Part shown: in pieces, positions 27,627 through 37,051 of the stretch
How the letters are laid out: each line of letters starts with the position of its first letter
Numbering within the stretch: position 1 is the stretch's first letter
From: Paenibacillus brasilensis
Lineage (GTDB): Bacteria > Bacillota > Bacilli > Paenibacillales > Paenibacillaceae
DNA length: 64,000 nt
Direction: 5' to 3'
Assembly (NCBI RefSeq): GCF_009363115.1
Contig: NZ_CP045298.1
Span: 3,779,501 to 3,843,500 of the forward strand
Program-made: the position numbers and the translations under genes
The notes under the pieces: generated by a model
The model's database searches: none
The model's input: the letters and a program-made list of their open reading frames with translations, nothing else
Told to the model about the DNA's origin: nothing

Positions 27627-29258
27627 TTGTCAACTTTCGAATCGTCCTGCACAAACTCGGCTGCTGTATTAATGCTTCAAGGAACAGCATCGGATGTGGG
27701 CAAAAGCGTGGTGACGACTGCCCTGTGCCGTATATTTGTACAGGACGGCTATCGTCCCGCACCGTTTAAGTCACAGAACATGGCACTCAATTCGTACGTC
27801 ACTGAGGACGGCAAGGAAATTGGACGCGCTCAGGGTGTACAGGCTGAGGCCTGTGATATTGAAGCGACCACCGACATGAATCCAATTTTGATTAAGCCCG
27901 TCAAGGATATGCACTCACAAATTGTTGTACACGGTGTACCATATGCCTATATGAGCGCCTCCGATTACCGTAAAGACTTTTTGCCAAAAGCCAAGCAGAC
28001 GGTCATGGATGCGCTAAATCGGCTGCGTGATACCTATGATATCGTGCTTATGGAAGGGGCGGGCAGCCCGGCCGAGATTAATTTAAAGGATCGCGATATT
28101 GTAAATATGAATCTTGCGGGCTGGGCGGACGCTCCTGTATTACTTATTTCAGATATCGACCGGGGCGGTGTTTTCGCTTCTCTGGTAGGAACGATCGAGC
28201 TGCTGGAGCCACATGAAGTGCAGCGTATCCGAGGATTTATTATTAACAAATTTAGAGGCGATTTGTCTCTGCTTCAACCCGGACTGGATTGGCTGGAGGA
28301 ACGGACTGGTATTCCGGTACTCGGTGTGCTGCCTTTTCTGCCGGACATTCGCATTGAGGCGGAGGATTCCGTGGTACTGGACAAAAAGCCCCGACTGTCT
28401 GCAAAAGATAAGGAACTGGACATTGCGGTCATTCGATATCCGCGGATTTCCAATTTTACGGACACGGATGCTTTGGCCGCAGAGCCAGATGTGAGCGTAC
28501 GTTATGTCACAGAAGTCGGGGAATTGGGCGTGCCGGATGCCATTATTTTACCAGGGACCAAGGATACCATCGGCGATCTGCTTGAATTGCGCGACAGAGG
28601 TCTGGAGGAAGACATCCGACAGGCCATGCAGACAGGACGTACGCAGTTGGTCGGCATTTGTGGAGGCTATCAGATGCTTGGTACGGCTTTGTTTGATCCT
28701 GAGGCAGTAGAATCAGGTTTGCCCCAGCAGGCAAAAGGTTTGGGATGGCTGGCTTTAACCACGACCTTTTTAAAGGAAAAACAAACTGTGCGCGTACAAG
28801 GAACCTTGTCTAATCATTGTCCACTGTTGCTAAACACTGCATCTGATTCAGATGCTGATCCCAAGCCAATCATTGAAGGCTATGAAATACATATGGGTGT
28901 TACGGAGTGTGTTACAAAGTATGTTACGGAACTACAACCACCTGGAGACGGAGCTTTAGGCATGGATCAAATGCGTACGCTATTCCATATCCGGCGTGGC
29001 GAAGGAACAGGCTTTGAGGAAGGCTGGGGTACGACAGATGGTAAAGTATGGGGAACCTATTTGCATGGTGTGTTTGATAATGATCGTTTTCGCCGCTCCT
29101 GGCTGGATGGACTGAGACAATCGAAGGGCTTGACACCGCTTGATAGCACCTTCACTGTACGGGAAGCCAAGGAACAAGAGTTTGACCGTGTTGCAGAGGT
29201 GGTCCGGGCTCATTTGGATATGGATCAAATTTATCGCATTATGGGGATGAAAATTTAA
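27627..29258 (+). CDS. cobQ: Cobyric acid synthase (CbiP/CobQ)
   Basis: Glutamine-dependent amidotransferase that converts adenosylcobyrinate a,c-diamide to cobyric acid. The N-terminal dethiobiotin-synthetase-like domain has MLQGTASDVGKSVVTTALCR and the substrate motif APFKSQNMALNSYVT. The C-terminal triad-type GATase domain has the nucleophile motif GICGGYQMLG and the His motif GTYLHGVFDND. The start is unsure. TTG 27627 has AAGGGGAAGAGG upstream, while ATG 27600 lacks a site. It is the last gene of the riboswitch-controlled operon, ending at the terminator at 29305. Confidence 0.94.
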   Translation: MSTFESSCTNSAAVLMLQGTASDVGKSVVTTALCRIFVQDGYRPAPFKSQNMALNSYVTEDGKEIGRAQGVQAEACDIEATTDMNPILIKPVKDMHSQIVVHGVPYAYMSASDYRKDFLPKAKQTVMDALNRLRDTYDIVLMEGAGSPAEINLKDRDIVNMNLAGWADAPVLLISDIDRGGVFASLVGTIELLEPHEVQRIRGFIINKFRGDLSLLQPGLDWLEERTGIPVLGVLPFLPDIRIEAEDSVVLDKKPRLSAKDKELDIAVIRYPRISNFTDTDALAAEPDVSVRYVTEVGELGVPDAIILPGTKDTIGDLLELRDRGLEEDIRQAMQTGRTQLVGICGGYQMLGTALFDPEAVESGLPQQAKGLGWLALTTTFLKEKQTVRVQGTLSNHCPLLLNTASDSDADPKPIIEGYEIHMGVTECVTKYVTELQPPGDGALGMDQMRTLFHIRRGEGTGFEEGWGTTDGKVWGTYLHGVFDNDRFRRSWLDGLRQSKGLTPLDSTFTVREAKEQEFDRVAEVVRAHLDMDQIYRIMGMKI

Positions 29259-29304
29259 CCATGATACGTAATACCTGGACTATTAATACGCTTTTTTAAA
29301 ATAA

Positions 29305-29351
29305 AGAGGTGTCTCCACAGCCAGATTCATGACTGAGAGGCACCTCCTTTT
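29305..29351. terminator. Bidirectional terminator between cobQ and the chemoreceptor
   Basis: GAGGTGTCTC and GAGGCACCTC pair around a loop, with CTTTT on the plus side and an A/T-rich run for the minus strand. It separates converging transcription units. Confidence 0.7.
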
Positions 29352-29362
29352 CGTATGTTAGC

Positions 29363-30969
29363 TTACACTATTTTAAATTTTTGCACTGCTTTTTGCAGTT
29401 CAGTCGCTTGCTTGCTTAATTGACGTACTACCTCGCTGTGATTCTCCATTTCATTCAATTGCTCCTCGGTATTTAAACCGATTTCCTGAATCATATGCTG
29501 TGCATTGGCAGCAATAAGGGCTGTCTCCTCTACGGAAGCCGATACTTCTTCTGAGCTTGCAGATACTTGCTGCGTTGCTGCGGATACCGTCTGAATCGTA
29601 GCATTGATTTTTTGCATAAGCTCACTAAGCTGATTAAAGGCCGAACTTGCTTGTTGAACCATTTCCGTGCCCGAATGAATTTCACGACTGACCCGGGTGA
29701 CGGATTCTACGGACTGCTGCGATACTTCCTGAATGGTAATCAAATAGTCGGAAATCTCCTGTGTTGCTTCCTTGGATTGCTCGGCGAGCTTGCGGACCTC
29801 TCCGGCTACGACGGCGAAGCCGCGACCATGTTCACCCGCACGGGCAGCCTCAATGGAGGCATTCAGGGATAGCATTTGAATTTGTTTCGTAATATCGAAA
29901 ATAGCAGAAACGATGCTGCCAATGGCTTCGGAGCGCTCATTCATGCTATGAATGTATCGCAGCGATTCATCGGCGGCTTGTCCTACCTGTGTCATTTGGG
30001 CTACAGCATGTTGAGCGAGTGTATTACCGTTAACCGTTTCTTGGGTCGCTTCACTGATTTGGTCGGATACATCATTGGCAGAGGATGCAATATGCTGCAC
30101 CCCTTGAGCGATTTCCTCCATGGCCTGTGCATTTTCGGCAGCAGCCGAAGCTATGCTGGTACTACCCTTGGCCACTTCCTCCGCAGCAACTGTAGAATCC
30201 TGCACTTTAACATTCATGACTTCAGTCCTGCGAAGCAACTCGTTGGAGCCTTCTACAACCGTACCGGATGTAGACAGCACATGGCCGATCATTTCTTTCA
30301 GGTTATGGGACATGGACTGGAAGCTGCGGGCAAGTTGTGCAATTTCGTTGTCACCGTGAACCTTAGCTTCCTGTGACAGGTCCCCTTGAGCGATTTTTTC
30401 ACTATGACGAACCAACTCGGCAATGGGTCCCACAACCTTGCGTATGATCAGGGTAGAAATTACTCCGCCCAACAGGAGCGTTGCTACGGTAATACCTATG
30501 CAAATCCATAAAATTTGTTGGGATTTTTCCTGTACAAATCCGACATCTTCGTTCACACCAAGAATCAGATTACTACCCGATACGGCAAAGAAGGCGGTTT
30601 TGTGTACCCCGTATGCATCGCTGTACGTGCGACAACTTCGGCCTTACCATCCTTCACCACCGCGATATATGCCGATTCTAACTTGAGAGTATCGACCTTG
30701 TCCTGAAGATAAGATTCCATCTGTATGGCGGAGCCTGAATCAGAACTACTTCCTTGCCCAGCCTGAACAGCTAAAGAAATATTGAGATCCTGATACACAT
30801 TTTTGGCACCAGTTTCCAAAATTTGATCCACCTGAGGTATGACACTGTTATTAATGATACTCATGGATACTGCATAGAAACTGATGCTGAACAGAAGGGA
30901 CGCAAAGAGCTGAATCAATAAAAACATAACTCGCAATTTCGCGCCAATGGAACGATTAAAACGCTTCAT
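29363..30969 (-). pseudogene. Methyl-accepting chemotaxis protein, frameshifted
   Basis: Two minus-strand frames make up one chemoreceptor. The N-terminal part (30969 to about 30630) starts MKRFNRSIGAKLRVMF after GAGGAG and has a first membrane helix and an extracellular sensor segment. It then hits a stop at 30565. The other frame continues without a gap in sense ([20 protein letters not shown]), then the second membrane helix, a HAMP domain, and a full MCP signalling domain with the hairpin [21 protein letters not shown]. The shift lies near 30625-30640. Either the gene is broken or the sequence has a one-base error. Intact length would be about 535 residues. Confidence 0.85.
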
Positions 30970-31470
30970 GAAAAATCTCCTCTCACATGATGGTAATAAA
31001 AAATAGACGAATTCCCCCGCTTGATGCAGGTCGCTTGTCCACTGTGATACTAGACGCGCCATGATCTACTTGTTTTCTTTTCTTTGCTTGAAGGAAAGAC
31101 TGAAAATGTTCGGATTCTATGTATATTTCAGCTATATTCAAGAGACAAGAATGAGAAAGGGAAGTAATCCATGATTTACTAAAAAGTAGGTTAGACCTAT
31201 TTTACATAATTAACAGGCGGTTGAATAGTCATATTTGCCCAAAAACACACAAAAAATATATTACTATGGTCTTGGGTGTTTAGATGTAAGTTTGATGTAA
31301 ATTTATCTGGAGCGTGTAAACGATTAACTCACCCCATCTATTAAAACTATTGTAAAAAAAAGTAATATAAGTAGTATAAGGAATGGCGATTTTTTCAAGC
31401 TTCTTTTAAGCTGGCTTTAGTAAGTTTGAATGTAGTCTTCAATATGCATATAAAGGAGAAAAAGGCTGTT
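30970..31470. other. 500-base intergenic region between divergent chemoreceptor and PTS EIIC
   Basis: No gene is seen. A catabolite-response-like half site TGTAAACGATTA lies at 31315-31326. The stretch 31100-31400 is A/T-rich with several T/A runs that could hold promoters. No ribonucleic antiterminator is found here, unlike in front of licT. Confidence 0.4.
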
Positions 31471-32718
31471 ATGAATCAGGAACTACTTTCCAAAGAAATA
31501 ATTTCGCGGGTAGAAGTAGAGGATAAACAGGCGTTGACTTCCGGTAGCCCCCAAGCTCCTACAGGAGGAAATCCAATAAGTCGCTTGTTTGACTTTATAT
31601 CATGCGTGTTCACTCCGATCTTGCCGGCAATGATTGGGACAGGAATGATCAAGGTAGTTATATATGTTTTAATATATGTTTTAATGTCCTTCGGTTTTTT
31701 GCTGTCTGATCCGCAGGCGTATCCTATTTTATTGGCTATCAGCGACGGGGTATTTTACTTCCTTCCTATTTTTGTAGCGGCAAGTGCGGCAAGAAAGCTG
31801 GGCAGCAATGTGTTTGTTGCGGCAGCCGTCGGGGCATCTGTATTCCATCCCCAACTAACAGCTTTGCTCCAGTCCGGAGAGGAGGTCCGTTTTGCTGGTC
31901 TGTCAGTTATTAACCCGCAAGCTGCTTCTTCCATAATATTAATACTTGTTGTCGTCTGGATGGCAGCGTATGTGGAAAAATGGTTAGACAAGCATACCCC
32001 TTCTTCACTTAAATTGATGGCTGTCCCGACTTTGACACTGGTGATCACTATACCTTTGTTGATGTTCGTTCTTGGACCCTTGTGGAGTTATCTTGGTCAA
32101 TATATATCGGATGGACTCGCATGGCTATTTGATAATGCAGGAGTGTTTGCAGGGCTGTTGCTCGGGGGCACGATGTCTGTGCTTATTATTACAGGCATGC
32201 AATATATCATGATACCGATGATGATCAGCTCGCTTGCAGCCTTGGGCTACGATCATATTTTCCCTGTGGTCGTGGCAGCAGCACTTGCTCAGGCAGGAGC
32301 AGCATTTGGCGTGCTTTTTAAGTCCAAAAATGCCAAAGTGAAAACGCTGGCCTTTTGGACAGGCTTGCTTGCCATGATGGGGGTGATCGAGCCGGCGATG
32401 TATGGAGTCACAATGCGTTTTAAAAAGCCTTTTGTTGCGGCGTTGATCGGAGGGACCCTCGGTGGTGCATTTATGAGTATTTTTGAAACTGAATCAATGG
32501 CTATTGGTGGTGTATCAGGTCTGCCCAGCTTGGGATTATTCGGCGGTCCCACATTTATATATGCCATTTTGGGAATGCTAATTTCGTTGGTTACGGCTGG
32601 CGTCATTACGTATTTCATAGGCTTTGTGGATGAGAAAGAGGAGCTTTCAAAAGTAGCACCCGTCTGCGGCAGCAGCACTTCTTCGGATGTGACTGTAGAA
32701 AAGAGCTTAAATAGCTAA
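31471..32718 (+). CDS. PTS beta-glucoside/sucrose-type EIIC domain protein, stand-alone
   Basis: A 415-residue membrane protein matching the IIC domain of BglP-family phosphotransferase permeases. After a 30-residue hydrophilic leader comes NPISRLFDFISCVFTPILPA, then about ten membrane segments with ISDGVFYFLPIFVAASAARK, GVIEPAMYGV and the FETESMAIGGVSGLPSLGLF segment. The usual fused IIB (before) and IIA (after) domains are absent: the leader is too short and the protein stops 30 residues after IIC. It would need IIB and IIA partners in trans, or it is a remnant. ATG 31471 has AAAGG 5 bases upstream. Confidence 0.85.
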   Translation: MNQELLSKEIISRVEVEDKQALTSGSPQAPTGGNPISRLFDFISCVFTPILPAMIGTGMIKVVIYVLIYVLMSFGFLLSDPQAYPILLAISDGVFYFLPIFVAASAARKLGSNVFVAAAVGASVFHPQLTALLQSGEEVRFAGLSVINPQAASSIILILVVVWMAAYVEKWLDKHTPSSLKLMAVPTLTLVITIPLLMFVLGPLWSYLGQYISDGLAWLFDNAGVFAGLLLGGTMSVLIITGMQYIMIPMMISSLAALGYDHIFPVVVAAALAQAGAAFGVLFKSKNAKVKTLAFWTGLLAMMGVIEPAMYGVTMRFKKPFVAALIGGTLGGAFMSIFETESMAIGGVSGLPSLGLFGGPTFIYAILGMLISLVTAGVITYFIGFVDEKEELSKVAPVCGSSTSSDVTVEKSLNS

Positions 32719-32744
32719 GGTGTGCCAATTGCTTAGAAGCACTA

Positions 32745-32758
32745 TGAAAGTGTTTACA
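32745..32758 (+). promoter_or_regulatory. cre-like (CcpA) site upstream of licT
   Basis: TGAAAGTGTTTACA differs at a single position from the cre consensus TGWAANCGNTNWCA. It sits just before the licT RAT/terminator leader, consistent with carbon catabolite control of a beta-glucoside locus. Confidence 0.5.
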
Positions 32759-32785
32759 AAAAAATGTTGTCGGATCTGTGTTTAT

Positions 32786-32857
32786 ATATTGTTACTGAGC
32801 ATATCGGGCAAAACCATAAGCAGACACTGAGTGTCAGTTTTGGTATTGCCCTTTTTT
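32786..32857 (+). promoter_or_regulatory. LicT-type ribonucleic antiterminator (RAT) overlapping a terminator
   Basis: The segment 32786-32815, with ATTGTTACTG at the left and CGGGCAAAACC at the right, fits the RAT sequence bound by LicT/BglG proteins. The right part also forms one arm of a terminator: GGGCAAAACCA pairs with TGGTATTGCCC at 32840-32850, followed by six T. The mutually exclusive structures are the standard antitermination switch. It lies directly before licT, implying autoregulation. Confidence 0.8.
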
Positions 32858-32885
32858 ACTACTCCAAGCGGCTTAAGGTGATGGA

Positions 32886-33360
32886 ATGAAGATAGCAAAG
32901 GTGCTGAACAATAATGTCGTGACGGTGATTGATGAACAACAGAAAGAACTAGTCATTATGGGAAGAGGAATTGCTTTTAAGAAAAGCACAGGCGATGAGA
33001 TTGATGAGGAGAAAATCGAGAAAATTTTCAAGCTTGAAAGCACCGAGGTTTCCCGCAAGCTCATGACCCTGATGTCCGATATCCCTATTGAATACGTTGA
33101 AATTTCTGATGAAATCATTCAATTGCCAAAACGATACTTGGTGTAGAGTTGCATGACAGCATCTATATATCGCTGACGGATCATATCCATTTTGCCATCG
33201 AGCGTTATCGTTTGGGTATGGATATCAAAAATGCACTTTACTGGGAAATCAAACGAATGTACCGCAAGGAATTCTCAATTGGGACCAAAGCATTACACAT
33301 GATTCAGGACAAGCTGGGAGTTACGCTTCCGGATGATGAAGGAGCGTTCATCGCTTATCG
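32886..33360 (+). pseudogene. licT: LicT/BglG-family antiterminator, frameshifted and truncated
   Basis: The first frame (32886-33146) encodes a full CAT RNA-binding domain, MKIAKVLNNNVVTVIDEQQ onward. The PRD1 domain continues in another frame from AKTILGVELHDSIYISLTDHI at about 33126, so a one-base shift lies near 33120-33126. PRD1 then runs to LGVTLPDDEGAFIA and stops matching at about 33357, where TcyP sequence begins. The rest of PRD1 and all of PRD2 are missing. The preceding RAT and terminator are intact, so transcription there should now terminate constitutively. A free CAT domain from the first frame could still be active. Confidence 0.85.
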
Positions 33361-34148
33361 GGGTAGCCGTGCTTGGACTGGATCGTAAAAAACCGGAGCA
33401 GGCGCAAACCTTCCGCAATGTAATCGACGCCGTGTACGCTGTGGTGATGCGGATTGTGACGCTGGTGCTGAAGCTGACGCCTTACGGTATTCTGGCACTC
33501 ATCACTAAAGTCGTAGCTACCACCAATCCGGATGAGATCTTGAAGCTGATTAAGTTTGTGCTCGCTTCTTATGTGGCTCTGTTGGTCATGTTCGTTATTC
33601 ATCTTATTTTGCTGGCTCTGTTCGGCTACAATCCGGTGACATATGTGAAAAAGGTATTGCCTACACTGGTTTTTGCCTTTACTTCTCGTTCCAGTGCGGC
33701 GACCATTCCGTTAAATGTTGAAACACAAACGAAAAAGCTTGGTGTATCCGACGGCATTGCGAATTTGTCTGCGACCTTGGGAGCGACCATTGGGCAAAAC
33801 GGCTGTGCGGGTATTTATCCGGCGATGCTGGCGGTCATGATTGCTCCAACGAGCTGGGATTTTATCCTCACGCTCATTCTGGTCGTTACGGTCAGCTCGT
33901 TCGGCGTGGCGGGTGTAGGCGGTGGCGCCACCTTCGCTTCCCTGATTGTGCTTTCTACCATGAACCTTCCAGTGGCTTTGGCGGGTCTGCTCATTTCAGT
34001 CGAACCGTTGATTGATATGGGACGTACTGCGCTGAATGTCAATGATTCTATTACCGCAGGACTTATTTCTGGCAAGGTGCTCAAGGAGAATGATCAGGAC
34101 GTGTTCAACGACCATGGAATGGATTTAGATGCAACGGCACGCTCTTAA
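33358..34148 (+). pseudogene. tcyP: TcyP-type L-cystine/dicarboxylate symporter, C-terminal part only
   Basis: From about 33360 the frame encodes GVAVLGLDRKKPEQAQTF and about 260 residues of a DAACS-family sodium:solute symporter. These include FTSRSSAATIPLNVETQ, the NLSATLGATIGQNGCAGIYPA motif and the C-terminal GVGGGATFASLIVLSTM. B. subtilis TcyP has about 460 residues, so roughly the first 200 are missing. They have been replaced by the 5' part of licT in a different frame. An in-frame ATG at 33333 lies in licT-derived sequence and lacks a ribosome-binding site. Remaining codons look intact, suggesting a recent deletion. Confidence 0.85.
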
Positions 34149-34233
34149 ATAAACGATATAACGAATCGTGTACAGAGCAGCCGCTTATCATTCTGTAGTA
34201 GATACAGCACATGCAGCGTGCATCTCAATATTC

Positions 34234-34266
34234 AGAGTCGGCCATCAGGCCGGCTCTTTGTTTTTG
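34234..34266 (+). terminator. Terminator after the tcyP remnant
   Basis: AGAGTCGGCC and GGCCGGCTCT pair around ATCA and are followed by TTTGTTTTTG. Confidence 0.85.
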
Positions 34267-34351
34267 TTTCATCGCAATGCAATTATGGCTGTTCACAAAT
34301 TCTAATCTATGATACATTAAAATAATGTTTTTCCGGCTTGTTTCGGAGGAA

Positions 34352-34393
34352 CCGCGGTTCGCAACCATCCCGCGCTATCAAAACTAGGAGGCT
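34352..34393 (+). ncRNA. preQ1-I riboswitch
   Basis: CCGCGG-TTCGCAACCATC-CCGCG gives the short stem and C-rich loop of the type I preQ1 aptamer. The A-rich tail ATCAAAACTAGG forms the pseudoknot. The tail runs into the AGGAGG ribosome-binding site of the next gene (34385-34391), so control is most likely translational. It directly supports a queuosine-related role for the downstream transporter. Confidence 0.85.
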
Positions 34394-34396
34394 TTC

Positions 34397-35095
34397 ATGT
34401 TTAATCTGTTATGGGGGGCAGTATTTGTCCTCGTCAACTTTATGTTCTTTTTGCTGTGTTATCGTTTGTTCGGTAAAAAAGGATTGTACGCCTGGATTGG
34501 TGTTGCTACCGTGCTGGCCAACATTCAGGTTACCAAAACCATTGATCTGCTCGGCATTACCACGACATTGGGAAATACGATGTATGTTTCTATGTATATG
34601 GCCAGCGATTTGCTGAATGAAAAATACGGGCCTAAAGAGGCGCGCAAAGCGGTGTGGTTCGGCTTTTTCACGCTGATTATGACAACAATCACGATGCAGA
34701 TGGTACTGCTGTTCCAGCCGACTGCAACGGATTTTGCTCAGGCACCGATGCAACAGCTATTCGGATTGCTCCCAAGGCTTGCATTTGCCAGCTTGACGGC
34801 CTATGCAGTCAGCCAGTTGCTAGACGTGCGTCTGTATGCCTGGATTCGCAAGTTTTTCCCGAAGCGCCATCAGCTCTGGATTCGCGGTAATGGCAGCACG
34901 ATGATCAGCTCGTTTATAGACACGCTCATTTTCTGTAGTATTGCCTTTTACGGTTATGCATGGGGGATATGGCTGGAACTGTTGTTTACCACCTATATTT
35001 TAAAATTCGTACTGACCGCGGCAGGTACACCGATTTTGTACATCGCACGCAATTTCCGCTTTATAGAAGAGGAGGAGCAAACGATCAAGCCATAA
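34397..35095 (+). CDS. Queuosine precursor transporter (YhhQ/VUT family)
   Basis: A 232-residue membrane protein of the DUF165/YhhQ family that imports preQ0/preQ1. It has about six hydrophobic segments. The family features are NIQVTKTIDLLG near 45, the SDLLNEKYGPKEARKAVW motif near 72-90, and RGNGSTMISSFIDTLIF near 165-182. AGGAGG precedes ATG 34397 and overlaps the preQ1 riboswitch. Monocistronic. Confidence 0.92.
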   Translation: MFNLLWGAVFVLVNFMFFLLCYRLFGKKGLYAWIGVATVLANIQVTKTIDLLGITTTLGNTMYVSMYMASDLLNEKYGPKEARKAVWFGFFTLIMTTITMQMVLLFQPTATDFAQAPMQQLFGLLPRLAFASLTAYAVSQLLDVRLYAWIRKFFPKRHQLWIRGNGSTMISSFIDTLIFCSIAFYGYAWGIWLELLFTTYILKFVLTAAGTPILYIARNFRFIEEEEQTIKP

Positions 35096-35163
35096 TTGGC
35101 TTGGGTGTGCCCCTCCTTTTTTTCTTCCTTTTTTAAAACACAAATGAATGTATTGTATTAAGC

Positions 35164-36252
35164 TTATCCCAGCACCGTCAGCTCTTTTGGAAAAGAGGTC
35201 AATACTTCTACACCACCAGAGGTGACCAGAACGTCATCTTCAATCCGCACACCGCCAAGACCTGGCACGTAGATGCCCGGTTCTATCGTGAACACGAAGC
35301 CTTCATGAAGCAGGTCGTTATTGCTTCCGTGGACAGACGGGTATTCATGCACACTCATGCCAAGCCCGTGTCCAACCCGGTGGTTAAAGGCAGGGCCATA
35401 TCCGGCGGCTTCAACCACAGCCCGTGCAGCCTGGTCTACAGATGCGCAGGTTACTCCCGGGCGAATGGCGGCAATCCCGGCTTCGTTCGAGCGGAGAACC
35501 GTATTATATATCGTTTCCAGCTCAGTCGACAGCTTTCCAAAAGCAAAAGTACGCGTAATATCCGAAGCATAGCCGTCGGAGTATACGCCCATATCAAACA
35601 TGAGCAGATCGCCGTGCTGCAGCTTGCGGGTGCCTGGAACACCATGGGGGAGCGCTGTTTTGGGTCCAGACAGCACCGTGGTGTCAAAGGATGGACCGTC
35701 TGCTCCGATTTTTTTCATCTGGTATTCGATTTCAGCCACCAGCTCGACCTCTGTCACGCCTTCACGTACATGGGTTAGGCCATGACGAAGAGCATCTTCC
35801 CCCAAACGGGCAGCATGTTTGAGTCGTTGTACCTCCTCAGGAGTTTTTCTCACACGCATTTCTTGAAGCACAGGGCCAAGATCCACATATTGAGTGGCGC
35901 CAATGGCAGTATGTAGTTGCTCGTAACGGAGAACGGAGACGTGTTCCTTTTCCAGGGCGAATGCTTTCACTCCGCTGCCTGTGCGTTGGCGCAGCAGATC
36001 ATATGGATTGTCCGTATCGGTGTGGGTGGATATGCGGGTTACGGAAGAAGCCGCTTGGGCGGCTTCTGCATCCAGGGCAGGCACGATCAGTTCAGGCTCT
36101 TGATCCCGAAGCAGTACCAGGCCGAGAAAGCGTTCATGCGGCTCGCTGGCAAAGCCTGTCAGGTAGTAAATGTGCTTGGGATCAGTCACGAGTAGACCGT
36201 CCCAAGCTTGTGACTTCAGCTCATCATACAGCCGGGTTATTTTATCATTCAT
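35164..36252 (-). CDS. Xaa-Pro aminopeptidase family M24B metallopeptidase (YqhT-like)
   Basis: A 362-residue pita-bread-fold peptidase. A creatinase-type N-terminal domain (about 1-125) precedes the catalytic domain with the two-metal ligands in order: MFDMGVYSDGYASDITRTF (two Asp), HRVGHGLGMSVHEYP (His), FTIEPGIYVPG (Glu) and GVRIEDDVLV (Glu). It removes N-terminal residues preceding proline; whether it acts on dipeptides or longer peptides is not evident. AAAGGAA precedes the start. Length is normal for YqhT-type enzymes. Confidence 0.93.
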   Translation of the reverse strand: MNDKITRLYDELKSQAWDGLLVTDPKHIYYLTGFASEPHERFLGLVLLRDQEPELIVPALDAEAAQAASSVTRISTHTDTDNPYDLLRQRTGSGVKAFALEKEHVSVLRYEQLHTAIGATQYVDLGPVLQEMRVRKTPEEVQRLKHAARLGEDALRHGLTHVREGVTEVELVAEIEYQMKKIGADGPSFDTTVLSGPKTALPHGVPGTRKLQHGDLLMFDMGVYSDGYASDITRTFAFGKLSTELETIYNTVLRSNEAGIAAIRPGVTCASVDQAARAVVEAAGYGPAFNHRVGHGLGMSVHEYPSVHGSNNDLLHEGFVFTIEPGIYVPGLGGVRIEDDVLVTSGGVEVLTSFPKELTVLG

Positions 36253-36322
36253 TCAGATTCATTCCTTTCATGTACTGTTCATTATAGCTCTTATGACATA
36301 ACGATTTATAGCTTAGAATCGT

Positions 36323-37051
36323 TTATCCTCGTTCCTGACTTAATACTTGCAGGCGAGCCTTCACATTCTGATCATAAAAACCGCCATGGTAGCAGATTAC
36401 CTTCTCAGCATCCAATACAGTCAGTTTATCTAGGCTTTTCAAGGCCAGTGGCATATCCGGCGTAGCCGACTCTGCAGGACCAACCAGTTCACCTTCGACG
36501 ACGCGCAGCTCATCCGCTGCCAAAAGCAGCTTTTGCGCAGGCACATACAAGCTGATATGCCCTGGTGTGTGGCCAGGTGTATGAATAATTTGTATTCCCC
36601 CGCCATAAGGTAGTTGCTCTCCGTCCTTAAGAATATGAGCAAAACGCAAGTCTGGCAGGCGACGAATCATATCCTCGGCTTGCTGCTTGAATACAGTATC
36701 CATCTGGTTGATCCGTTCCGGTGTCAGCTTCACAAACGGCCGTTCCCCTGTCATGTAAGGAATGTCATCTTTATGAGCCAGCAGGGCCGTATTTGGCAGC
36801 AAGTCCAGCAATGCGTGCACATTCCCGATATGGTCAATGTCCTGATGTGTTAAAATAATTCTCCTCAGATGGTTGATATCCTCTCCCACATCAGCAATAG
36901 CCTTGCGTAATAGCTCTAATTGACCGAGCATTCCTGTGTCAATGAGCGTAAGTCCATCCTCATCCTTGAGCAGTACAGGATAAATGGTCGTCTTTCCAAA
37001 AAAGGATTCTATAGGTACTTCCAGAATCAAGATTTGAGACCCAATATTCAT
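36323..37051 (-). CDS. MBL-fold metallohydrolase (glyoxalase II-like)
   Basis: A 242-residue metallo-beta-lactamase-fold protein. It shows DTGMLGQ near 37, the metal motif ILTHQDIDHIGN near 67-78, HTPGHTPGHISLY near 155-167 and a C-terminal CYHGG. These give a complete dinuclear zinc site. Similar Bacillales proteins (YflN-like) have no assigned substrate. The ribosome-binding site is weak. Divergent from the GNAT gene. Confidence 0.87.
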   Translation of the reverse strand: MNIGSQILILEVPIESFFGKTTIYPVLLKDEDGLTLIDTGMLGQLELLRKAIADVGEDINHLRRIILTHQDIDHIGNVHALLDLLPNTALLAHKDDIPYMTGERPFVKLTPERINQMDTVFKQQAEDMIRRLPDLRFAHILKDGEQLPYGGGIQIIHTPGHTPGHISLYVPAQKLLLAADELRVVEGELVGPAESATPDMPLALKSLDKLTVLDAEKVICYHGGFYDQNVKARLQVLSQERG

